From: Olsenella sp. SW781
Lineage (GTDB): Bacteria; Actinomycetota; Coriobacteriia; Coriobacteriales; Atopobiaceae
Assembly: GCF_012027725.1 (NCBI RefSeq)
Contig: NZ_SJOU01000018.1
Coordinates: 1-50,166, forward strand
Direction: 5' to 3'
Length of the DNA: 50,166 nt
The notes below the pieces were generated by a model. The model was not told where the DNA came from and ran no database searches. It saw only the letters and a program-made list of their open reading frames with translations. Positions 1-5,798 of the stretch are shown piece after piece. Position 1 is the stretch's first letter; each line of letters starts with the position of its first letter. The translations under genes and the position numbers were made by a program.

Positions 1-541
1 AGACGCGAGGCTGGCGGCGATGTCGGGCCTTCTGGACGAGCTCTTCTCGTATGCGCGTGCAGCAGATCCGGATACCGTGCTTGAGCTGGGGCCCATTGCC
101 CTGAGGCCCCTGCTGGAACAGGTTCTTCTCGGCCACTATCCCGAGTTTGAGGCGCGTGGCTGGGAGCCCACGCTGGACTGCGAGGGCGTGACCGTCGAGG
201 CAAACGCCGAGGCGCTCTCGCGCATCGTGGAGAACCTCGTGGCCAACGCCCTGCGGCACGGCTCGGGGCCGCTCTCGGTGCGCGCGCGGGCGGCGGGGGC
301 GCCAGGGGGCGAGAGGGACGGCGTCGTCGTGGAGTTCTCCAACCCCGTTGCCGACCCCTCGGTCATCGACGCCGACCGCCTCTTCGAGCGCTTCTATCAG
401 GCGGATGCCTCGCGCGCCACGGTGGGCTCGGGCCTCGGCCTCTCCGTCGCCGCGAAGCTCGCCGAGGCCCAGGGGATGGACCTCTCGGCCCGCCTCGAAG
501 GGGCCGAGCTTGTCGTTACGCTTGTCGCACGAACCGTCTGA
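1..541 (+). CDS. Sensor histidine kinase, 5' end outside window
   Basis: This is the C-terminal part of a two-component sensor kinase that autophosphorylates and passes phosphate to a response regulator. The frame is open from the first base of the window, so the ATG at nt 20 is internal: the residues around it look like the second half of a dimerisation helix ([11 protein letters not shown]). The N box is [14 protein letters not shown] (nt 221-262), the F box is LFERFYQAD (nt 380-406) and the G2 box is GSGLGLS (nt 425-446), giving a complete HATPase_c domain. The sensing region, the phospho-accepting His and the cognate regulator lie upstream and are not visible. The next gene starts 11 nt downstream. 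Confidence 0.9.
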   Translation, partial: DARLAAMSGLLDELFSYARAADPDTVLELGPIALRPLLEQVLLGHYPEFEARGWEPTLDCEGVTVEANAEALSRIVENLVANALRHGSGPLSVRARAAGAPGGERDGVVVEFSNPVADPSVIDADRLFERFYQADASRATVGSGLGLSVAAKLAEAQGMDLSARLEGAELVVTLVARTV

Positions 542-552
542 AGGAGGACGCC

Positions 553-870
553 ATGATTGTCACCACCACCAACTCCGTTGAGGGCTATCAGATCACGGAC
601 TACCTCGGCATCGTTACCGGTGAGGCCGTGAGCGGCATCAACATGTTCCGCGACATCGGGGCGAGCGTGCGCAACATCTTTGGTGGCCGCTCTGCCGGCT
701 ACGAGGACGAGCTCCAGAGCGCTCGTAACGAGGTGCTCGAAGAGATGCAGGCCCGTGCCGACGCGCTCGGGGCTGACGCGATCGTGGGTGCCTCCATCGG
801 CTACGAGACCTTCGAGGGCATGATCATGACCTGCTGCTCCGGCACCGCCGTCCGCCTTCGCCGCGCGTGA
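553..870 (+). CDS. YbjQ/UPF0145 family protein
   Basis: A 105-residue protein with the hallmarks of the YbjQ (UPF0145) family: an N-terminal [12 protein letters not shown] strand, a central [19 protein letters not shown] segment and the later [13 protein letters not shown] stretch. Family members form pentameric barrels of unknown role that have been proposed to bind heavy metals; two adjacent cysteines (TCCSG) sit near the C terminus. There is no signal peptide or membrane segment. AAGGAGG lies just upstream of the ATG. It follows the histidine kinase gene by 11 nt, so co-transcription is likely. The TGA stop lies in the left arm of a palindrome shared with the convergent flavodoxin gene. 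Confidence 0.88.
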   Translation: MIVTTTNSVEGYQITDYLGIVTGEAVSGINMFRDIGASVRNIFGGRSAGYEDELQSARNEVLEEMQARADALGADAIVGASIGYETFEGMIMTCCSGTAVRLRRA

Positions 871-900
871 TTCAAAAGGGGACAGACCCCTTTTGAATCA
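868..900. repeat. GGGGAC-family palindrome, bidirectional terminator
   Basis: Perfect 14-bp arms (868-881 and 887-900) surround the 5-nt loop ACAGA. The ends of the arms carry the TGA stop of ybjQ on the plus strand and the TGA stop of the convergent flavodoxin gene on the minus strand. Each side gives a G/C stem followed by TTTT, so it can terminate transcription in both directions. It is the shortest perfect member of the GGGGACA palindrome family in this window. Confidence 0.85.
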
Positions 901-1452
901 TTTGATGAGATCGTCGAGACGGGGCGCGAGCAGGGGCTCGATGGCTTCGGGCGTCTCGCCGAGAAGGGCGAGCGGCTCGGTGAGCGTGGCGCCGGGAAGC
1001 GCCTCCCGCATGTCCGTGAGCAGTGCGTCTCCGACCTCGCCCGTGCTGTCGGCAAGCGTGATGACGGGCAGCACGGTGATGCCCGCAAGGTCGTACGGGC
1101 CAAACTTCGTGAGCGCCTCGGTGACGATGCCCGGAAGACGTCCGTCAAAGACGGGCGTGGCGAGCACGATGGACTCGTGATACTTGATGACGTCCTTCAT
1201 GACCGGCCAGGTCTCGAGGCCTCTCCGAAGCGAGGAGATCTCGCTAATCTCCAGCCGGCTCAAGCAGCGCCTCCCGGGAGAAAAGAGCCGCGCCGTGAGG
1301 TGCTTCGCGGCAACCTCGGCCACAACGGAGGCAGGGGAGGACTCGGCCTCGACGGGCCGCTTGTCCGGGCCCATCACAAACCCCGCGCGCGAGAGCCAGA
1401 TGACGCAGACGTGTCGGTCGTCCGGCGTGGGCTTTGAGTCGATGAGGTACAT
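898..1452 (-). CDS. Flavodoxin-like protein
   Basis: A 184-residue protein with a flavodoxin-type fold in its second half: IVLATPVFDGRLPG matches the usual 'G(T/S)P(V/I)(Y/F)' loop after beta 3, followed by an LAGITVLPVITLADSTGEVG segment typical of the beta-4 strand and 90s loop. FMN-dependent redox or menaquinone-dependent protoporphyrinogen oxidase-like roles are possible, but the N-terminal phosphate loop is weak, so cofactor binding is uncertain. I chose the ATG at 1452 because GGGAGG precedes it; a longer start at 1494 lacks a ribosome site and would lie inside a palindrome. Divergent from the acetyltransferase at 1533. Confidence 0.65.
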   Translation of the reverse strand: MYLIDSKPTPDDRHVCVIWLSRAGFVMGPDKRPVEAESSPASVVAEVAAKHLTARLFSPGRRCLSRLEISEISSLRRGLETWPVMKDVIKYHESIVLATPVFDGRLPGIVTEALTKFGPYDLAGITVLPVITLADSTGEVGDALLTDMREALPGATLTEPLALLGETPEAIEPLLAPRLDDLIK

Positions 1453-1486
1453 GACGGCCTCCCGTCTTTGCGCCTTGCCCGATTTC

Positions 1487-1517
1487 TGTGACAATCTGCT
1501 CTGAGCAGATTGTCACA
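1487..1517. promoter_or_regulatory. 31-bp perfect palindrome, candidate operator
   Basis: Fifteen-base perfect arms (TGTGACAATCTGCTC and its complement) around a single central T, placed exactly between the divergent flavodoxin and acetyltransferase genes. The site ends 3 nt before the AAGGAG ribosome site of the rightward gene. A one-base loop is poor for an RNA hairpin and better for binding a dimeric repressor. No regulator gene is adjacent. Confidence 0.6.
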
Positions 1518-1532
1518 CTAAAGGAGAGCTGC

Positions 1533-1976
1533 TTGAGCGACAAAGTTGAGGTCCGAGAGCTTTTGCCCAGCGAGCGGGATTCGCGGTTCATCGAGATTCT
1601 CGCCCTGTACGAGACGGTCGGCTGGACGAACTACACTAATCGCCCTGAGAGGCTGCGCACGGGGTATGCGGGCTCCCTCGCGGTCTGGGGCGCCTTTGCG
1701 GGCGATAAGCTCGTAGGGATCGCACGTGCCGTGGGCGACGGAGCCACGATCGTCTTTGTGCAGGACCTGATCGTTGTGCCGTCGTATCAGCGCAGAGGCA
1801 TTGGGAAGCAGCTCATGCAGGCCGTCATTGAGCGATTCTCGGGCGTCTACCAGATGGAGCTCCTCACGGACGATGGATCGGCGGCCTGCACGCTCTACGA
1901 GAGGCTCGGATTTACCTGCAGTGACGCGATGGGGTGCGTCGCCTATATCAGGGTCTCCCATAATTGGGGCGCATGA
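1533..1976 (+). CDS. GNAT family N-acetyltransferase
   Basis: A 147-residue acetyl-CoA-dependent acyltransferase. The acetyl-CoA pyrophosphate loop is visible as VVPSYQRRGIGKQLM (the Q/RxxGxG/A motif), preceded by a beta-4 strand (VFVQDLIV) and followed by a C-terminal YERLGF motif typical of GNATs. The start is the TTG at 1533, because AAGGAG (1521-1526) lies 6 nt upstream; an earlier in-frame GTG at 1488 would put translation inside the 31-bp palindrome. The substrate cannot be deduced. The N-terminal ETVGWTNY segment resembles small cytosolic GNATs found widely in Firmicutes and Actinobacteria. Confidence 0.85.
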   Translation: MSDKVEVRELLPSERDSRFIEILALYETVGWTNYTNRPERLRTGYAGSLAVWGAFAGDKLVGIARAVGDGATIVFVQDLIVVPSYQRRGIGKQLMQAVIERFSGVYQMELLTDDGSAACTLYERLGFTCSDAMGCVAYIRVSHNWGA

Positions 1977-2007
1977 GGACAAGGTGCGCAAAGACGTCGT
2001 TCTCTGA

Positions 2008-2034
2008 TTGACATGCCCTTCTGTAGGGTACAAT
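2008..2034 (+). promoter_or_regulatory. Strong promoter for antisense RNA
   Basis: TTGACA (2008-2013) and TACAAT (2029-2034) with a 15-nt spacer form one of the best consensus promoters in the window. No plus-strand coding gene follows for 1.6 kb. The transcript would run into the 3' end of the minus-strand 43-codon peptide gene. Confidence 0.7.
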
Positions 2035-2040
2035 GAGCTC

Positions 2041-2128
2041 GACGGCGGCCTACGCGTGGTGGCCTAGGCAGCGTCGTCTTTGGGTTCGGGGCCGCTAGTG
2101 CAAGCGCTTGCGGCCCCTCGCCGTTTTA
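2041..2128 (+). ncRNA. Putative antisense antitoxin RNA
   Basis: Inferred RNA of about 85-90 nt, from the predicted start just after the TACAAT box to the hairpin at 2088-2117 and its T-run. It has no credible ORF with a ribosome site. It is complementary to the last 11 or so codons and the 3' untranslated region of the convergent membrane-peptide gene, the arrangement of known type I antitoxins such as RatA. Its 5' part (GCTCG.CGGCGG ... CTAGGCAGCG) is also present, in the same sense, in the leader of the opposing mRNA. The transcript itself is inference. Confidence 0.5.
2088..2127 (+). terminator. Intrinsic terminator of the antisense RNA
   Basis: GGGGCCGC (2088-2095) pairs with GCGGCCCC (2110-2117) and is followed by TCGCCGTTTT. 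The loop contains the self-complementary GCAAGCGCTTGC. It lies on the plus strand, in the position expected for the end of the antisense transcript, and overlaps the stop codon of the opposing peptide gene. Confidence 0.6.
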
Positions 2129-2226
2129 CGTCGTTGACTACGCACTTTGGGAAGGGTGCCCACCACCGCGGCCGCAAGCCCGACAAGAGCGGTCAGGAGC
2201 TTGAGGATTTGAATGGCGAGGTCCAT
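2095..2226 (-). CDS. Small membrane peptide, candidate type I toxin
   Basis: A 43-residue peptide: MDLAIQILKLL opens a hydrophobic helix through residues 5-25 (including LVGLAAAVVG), followed by a strongly basic tail with about a dozen Arg/Lys. This is the usual shape of pore-forming type I toxins. The start is fixed by an almost perfect ribosome site, AAAGGAGGTGA, 7 nt before the ATG. That site lies in a 6-bp hairpin with a GCGA tetraloop, so translation should be restrained. A candidate promoter is TTGGCT-N15-TATACG (minus strand, 2331 to 2305). A strong convergent promoter makes RNA antisense to the 3' end. I do not recognise the exact family; a leader peptide or small membrane regulator is the alternative. 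Confidence 0.65.
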   Translation of the reverse strand: MDLAIQILKLLTALVGLAAAVVGTLPKVRSQRRKTARGRKRLH

Positions 2227-2237
2227 TGGCAACTCAC

Positions 2238-2253
2238 CTCCTTTCGCAAGGAG
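2238..2253 (-). promoter_or_regulatory. Ribosome-site hairpin with GNRA loop
   Basis: On the minus strand CTCCTT and AAGGAG form a 6-bp stem closed by the tetraloop GCGA, hiding the core of the AAAGGAGGTGA ribosome site of the 43-codon gene. Sequestration of the ribosome site is a common control in type I toxin mRNAs. Confidence 0.6.
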
Positions 2254-2361
2254 TGGCGCTGCCTAGTGCGCGGTCCCGCCGCCGAGCGTATGGGTGAGTC
2301 TACCCGTATACAGAAAACTTGATTCAGCCAACATTATCGAATGGAGCATTGCTGTGCGTGA

Positions 2362-2688
2362 CTACAGTCCCCGCCGCCAGCGCGTCCCGCGCTCCGTGCG
2401 CTCGTAGGGCTCAAAGCCGGCGGCCGAGAAGCACCGCTGGGACGCGACGTTCCAGTCGTAGATCTCGCCCACGAGGACCTCGCGCCAGCCGAGGCCGCGT
2501 GCCCGCTCGCAGAGCGCCTCGACCACGCGCCGCCCGACGTGGCGCGACCGCAGGTCCTTCTCGCCTATGACGATGGGGAGGTCATTCGAGCGGAGCGTGA
2601 CGTCGCCGATCGCTCGCCAACCGCTCTCCGCGCCCTCGTCACGTACCTCGATGTACCAGAGCTCGCCGTGCTCCGTTTGGGTTGTCAC
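2362..2688 (-). pseudogene. GNAT acetyltransferase remnant, N terminus lost
   Basis: The 108 codons encode the C-terminal two thirds of a GNAT enzyme: LWYIEVRDEG, then IGDVTLRSNDLPIVIGEKDLRS leading into the acetyl-CoA loop RSRHVGRRVVEAL, and the closing EIYDWNVASQRCFSAAGF. Members of this family normally begin 50-70 residues earlier. The frame is closed by a TGA just upstream of the first possible GTG, that GTG has no ribosome site, and neither other frame upstream resembles the missing part. The conserved residues that remain are intact, so decay is either recent or the fragment is still translated. Confidence 0.6.
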
Positions 2689-2894
2689 GTTTCACGCGCG
2701 GCCGTGTGTAGTAGGTGACGGGATGGCGGCCGCATCCCGGATACGAGAGATGAACGTGCGGAGTCGCAGCCTCGGCGTTCTTCTCGACAGAGTCCTGAGC
2801 GCTGGAAGCGTCGAGAAGGATTGCCCGACGAGCCCCCCTCGTCGAGGGCTCCGGGGCATGGCGTCTCCGCGTCGGTCGCACCCTGACGGTGCGG

Positions 2895-3386
2895 TCAAGT
2901 GCCACTCTTGTGCCGAAAGACCAGTTCGGTCTCCTCCATGGGCCCCTCGTCGAAGGTGACCCCAGTTCTCACGAACCCTACGTGTTCGTAGAAACCGAGC
3001 GCGGCGGCGTTCGAGGAGAACGCGCTCAGCACGACGTCCCGCTCGCCGATGCACCTGAGGGCGGCGTCAAGGAGCGCGCGGCCGACGCCTCGGCCCTGGA
3101 ATTCCCGGAGAACATAGAGGTTGCCGACCTCGGCCGCTCCGTCGACGCTGAAGTGCTCGCGGCACCGGTCCGACCAGCTGATGTATCCGACGATTCTCCC
3201 GTCGATCTTCGCCACGAGCGTGCGAAGGCTGGTGAGCCGGCGCGTGACGTCCTCGGCGAACTGCGGCGTGATTGTGTCGTTGAGCTCGTCCGGCAGCAGT
3301 CCCCGATAGGTCTCCTGCCACGTCTGCGCATGGACTGCCGCCTTCTCCGGAATGTCTTCTGGGGCAAGGGGGAGTGTCTGAATCAT
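2895..3386 (-). CDS. GNAT family N-acetyltransferase
   Basis: A 163-residue acyltransferase of the GNAT fold. The N terminus (AAVHAQTWQETYRGLLPD) is typical of the group that includes many amino-group acetyltransferases of unknown substrate. The acetyl-CoA loop is LREFQGRGVGRALLDAAL and the C-terminal motif is ALGFYEHVGF. The start at 3386 matches the family N terminus and has GAAGGGA upstream; the open frame continues 54 codons further without a ribosome site, through a small palindrome. About 206 nt without a recognisable gene separate it from the decayed GNAT downstream. Confidence 0.85.
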   Translation of the reverse strand: MIQTLPLAPEDIPEKAAVHAQTWQETYRGLLPDELNDTITPQFAEDVTRRLTSLRTLVAKIDGRIVGYISWSDRCREHFSVDGAAEVGNLYVLREFQGRGVGRALLDAALRCIGERDVVLSAFSSNAAALGFYEHVGFVRTGVTFDEGPMEETELVFRHKSGT

Positions 3387-3463
3387 GGGTGTTCCCTTCG
3401 ACGCGTCAATCATAGTGAAGGAAAGGCGTTTGGTAACGCCTGCCGGTGGAAGGTCGCTGTGCG

Positions 3464-3485
3464 GCCGACACATATGAGTGTCGGC
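3464..3485. repeat. Short GCCGACAC palindrome
   Basis: GCCGACAC and GTGTCGGC (3464-3471, 3478-3485) surround the 6-nt loop ATATGA. Two imperfect relatives occur at 12427-12448 and 12541-12562. A second small inverted pair, CACTGGC/GCCAGTG, lies at 3511-3536. Together they are the only structure seen in the 251-nt gap before the ABC transporter gene; a promoter is not obvious. Confidence 0.5.
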
Positions 3486-3637
3486 AGGTAGCCATTCTGC
3501 CGCACGCCTCCACTGGCCGAGCAGGACTTGCCAGTGTCGGAGCTGCATTGTAGGGTGGTAGCGTACTGTACCCGGCGAAGGATCGTCATGCTCTAGGTCC
3601 TTCTCGACATATCAGTTCCGCCTGATAGGAGAAGACC

Positions 3638-5356
3638 ATGAAGTCGACCATGTCTGCCGCCGCGCGCGACTACGTCCGCGCGTTCTATCGTGATAACCGT
3701 CTCAACCTTGCCGCCGCCCTCGCGCTCACGGTGCTCGACGTGCCCGCCGCGCTCGTGGGATCATGGCTGCTCGGCCGCATCATCGACGTCATCGGCACCG
3801 GCGACGCCTCCGCGCTCGCGCACCTGGCCGCGCTCTGCGGCGTGTTCCTCGTCGCGTCGCTCGCCGTGAGCCTGGGGATGTACCGCGCCAAGTGCGCCTT
3901 TGTCTACCGCGCGCTCGAGCAGTACAAGTCGCTCGCGTTCGAGCGCCTCTCAGAGAAGGGCGTGCGCGCCTTCGCCCGCGAGAACACGGGCAGCTACCTC
4001 TCGCTGCTCACCAACGACGTGGCCTCCATCGAGGAGGGCTACCTCAAGCGCGGCTTCCTCATCGTCTACCACGCGCTTTTGCTCGCGGGGTCGCTCGCGA
4101 TGATGCTCGCGCTCTCGGCGCAGCTCACGGCGGTGGCCGTGGCGCTCAGCGCGGCGCCGCTCGCGGTGTCCGTTGCCATGGGGCGCGAGATGGGGGAGCG
4201 CGAGCGGGCGGTCTCGGCCGGCAACGAGCGCTTCGTCTCCCGCCTGCGCGACCTGCTCGCGGGCTTCTCCGTGGTCAAGGCCTTCCGCGCGGAGGCCGAG
4301 GCGCGCCGTCTCTTCGACGCGGCCAACGCCGAGGTTGAGGGCCTCAAGCGACGCCGCTACTGGTGGGAGTGCCTGATCGGCGCGGTGAGCGAGAACCTCT
4401 GCGGGTCGCTCCTGCAGTTCGGCGTCTTCCTCGCGGGCGCGTGGCTCGCCGTCACAGGCGAGGTCACGGCCGGCACGGTGCTCGTCTTCGTGAACCTGTG
4501 CAACTACATCGTCATGCCCATCAACGTGCTGCCGCAGTTCCTGGCGAGCCGCCGGGCCGCCGCCGGCCTCATCGAGAAGCTCGCGAAGGCTGCCGAGAAG
4601 AACGAGGCGCGCCGGGGCGAGAGGGTCGGGCGCGACCTCGCGGGCGGCGTCGTGCTGGACCACGTGGGCTTTGCCTACGACGGCGGGGAGCCGGTGCTCT
4701 CTGACGTGAGCCTCACGCTCGCCCTGGGCGGGCGCTACGCTCTCGTGGGCGCATCCGGAAGCGGAAAGTCCACACTGCTTAACCTCCTCATGGGCGGGGA
4801 GGACGGCTACGCGGGCAGCATCCGCGTGGGCGGACACGAGCTGCGCGACGTCGACGCGGGGAGTCTCTGCGACCTCATGGGCCTCATCGACCAGCAGGTA
4901 TTCCTCTTCGACGACACGCTCGGAAACAACGTGACGATGTTCCGGGACTTCCCCGAGGCCACCGTGCTGGATGCGTGCCGCCGCGCCGGCCTGGGCGAGC
5001 TCGTCGCCGAGAAGGGCCTGGGGTACGAATGCGGCGAGGGCGGCACCAACCTCTCGGGAGGGGAGCGGCAGCGCGTCTCCATCGCGCGGGCGCTGCTGCG
5101 AAAGACACCGGTCCTTCTCGTCGACGAGGCGACGTCGGCGCTGGACGCGAGGACGGCCTCCGAGGTGGCAGGAGCGATCCTGGACCTCGAGGGGCCCACG
5201 CGCCTGGTGGTGACGCACCGGCTGGAGCCGGCGCTGCTCGCGCGCTACGACGAGATCTTCGTCCTGCGCGAGGGCCACGTGGTCGAGCGGGGCACCTACG
5301 CCGCGCTCACGGCCGCGGGTGGCTACTTCGCCGGCCTCTGCGCCGTGGCGGGGTGA
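3638..5356 (+). CDS. ABC exporter, fused permease and ATPase
   Basis: A 572-residue half-transporter: an N-terminal membrane domain of about six helices (residues 20-300) fused to a nucleotide-binding domain. Walker A is GASGSGKST near residue 371, the signature is LSGGERQR near 472 and Walker B is VLLVDEATSALD near 492. The D-loop Asp and the H-loop His (VVTHRLE) are present, so it should hydrolyse ATP. Half-transporters of this type export lipids, peptides or drugs as dimers. AGGAGA precedes the ATG. It is separated from the following exporter pair by an intergenic stretch carrying two palindromes, so it may be a separate transcription unit acting as a homodimer. Confidence 0.93.
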   Translation: MKSTMSAAARDYVRAFYRDNRLNLAAALALTVLDVPAALVGSWLLGRIIDVIGTGDASALAHLAALCGVFLVASLAVSLGMYRAKCAFVYRALEQYKSLAFERLSEKGVRAFARENTGSYLSLLTNDVASIEEGYLKRGFLIVYHALLLAGSLAMMLALSAQLTAVAVALSAAPLAVSVAMGREMGERERAVSAGNERFVSRLRDLLAGFSVVKAFRAEAEARRLFDAANAEVEGLKRRRYWWECLIGAVSENLCGSLLQFGVFLAGAWLAVTGEVTAGTVLVFVNLCNYIVMPINVLPQFLASRRAAAGLIEKLAKAAEKNEARRGERVGRDLAGGVVLDHVGFAYDGGEPVLSDVSLTLALGGRYALVGASGSGKSTLLNLLMGGEDGYAGSIRVGGHELRDVDAGSLCDLMGLIDQQVFLFDDTLGNNVTMFRDFPEATVLDACRRAGLGELVAEKGLGYECGEGGTNLSGGERQRVSIARALLRKTPVLLVDEATSALDARTASEVAGAILDLEGPTRLVVTHRLEPALLARYDEIFVLREGHVVERGTYAALTAAGGYFAGLCAVAG

Positions 5357-5420
5357 TAGCGGGTCTTCGGGGGCTCGTTGTCCGGGCTGATTCTCGCCGG
5401 GGAAAATAGATTACAAATTT

Positions 5421-5506
5421 ATTACATGGAAAACCATGTAGCAATCGGGGCCAAATGGGCGGAATCGCCCCCTGGGGGCCTGTTGCTACATGGTTTTGAA
5501 TGTAAT
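5421..5506. repeat. 86-nt palindromic element, copy 1
   Basis: The outer arms ATTACATGGAAAACCATG... and ...CATGGTTTTGAATGTAAT pair over 24 bp with two mismatches. Inside is a second hairpin, GGGCG-GAAT-CGCCC, flanked by GGGGCC. A second copy at 11665-11750 differs only in a few central bases. A further 100 nt downstream also resembles the sequence after copy 2 (GCTGACGAGAAGG...GTCGCCAACCG), so the repeated unit is larger than the hairpin. Small ORFs inside it are not credible genes. Confidence 0.85.
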
Positions 5507-5602
5507 GAATATTCCAATTAACCGAGACGAGGGGATGGAGGACGGTGCTGACGAGAAGGACGATGTGTCCGGAGGATATCAGCCCGAGCCCGCGTGTCGC
5601 CA

Positions 5603-5635
5603 ACCGTGCAAAGGGGACAGTCCCCTTTGCACGGT
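5603..5635. repeat. GGGGAC-family palindrome
   Basis: Perfect 15-bp arms (ACCGTGCAAAGGGGA and its complement) around the 3-nt loop CAG. It lies in the 442-nt gap between exporter genes, directly after the region shared with the second 86-nt element. There is no T-run, so terminator function is doubtful. Confidence 0.8.
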
Positions 5636-5761
5636 CAAACGATTTCGTGACAAGCTGCCTCAGTGTTCCTGTCACAACCGTGCGACGGAGGCGCTCCTCG
5701 TGCATCTCGCGCGGAAAACCATGCAACTCGTGCGGAATCTCGCCGCGCCCGCCTCGCGCGC

Positions 5762-5796
5762 CGTATCACATACTGGAGGTGAAAGGATGTGATACG
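5762..5796 (+). promoter_or_regulatory. Hairpin exposing a ribosome site, with start-stop codon pair
   Basis: CGTATCACAT (5762-5771) and ATGTGATACG (5787-5796) form 10-bp arms around a 15-nt loop that contains TGGAGGTGAAAGG. The right arm begins ATGTGA, a start codon followed at once by a stop, 6-7 nt after the loop ribosome site. The GTG start of the next gene lies 12 nt after that ATG. This could be a ribosome-loading site with re-initiation control, or an operator. Confidence 0.45.
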
Positions 5797-5798
5797 AC

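Larger units (their letters stand above)
2064..2266. repeat. Inverted repeat enclosing the small toxin-like gene
   Basis: CTAGGCAGCG at 2064-2073 recurs as its reverse complement at 2257-2266, with weaker similarity extending outward (GCTCG(A)CGGCGG on both sides). The pair encloses the 43-codon ORF and its ribosome site. In an mRNA spanning both copies the 5' leader could pair with the 3' end, a long-distance closure of the kind seen in type I toxin mRNAs. Confidence 0.55.

Noticed and set aside
5421-5506. Small proteins encoded within the 86-nt repeat on either strand
   Set aside because: The frames follow the hairpin sequence in both copies, lack ribosome sites and change with the tandem expansions; they are by-products of the repeat.
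5490-5792. A 100-codon ORF before the second exporter that might be an exported peptide precursor
   Set aside because: It runs through a repeat and a palindrome, has no ribosome site and no leader-plus-core layout.
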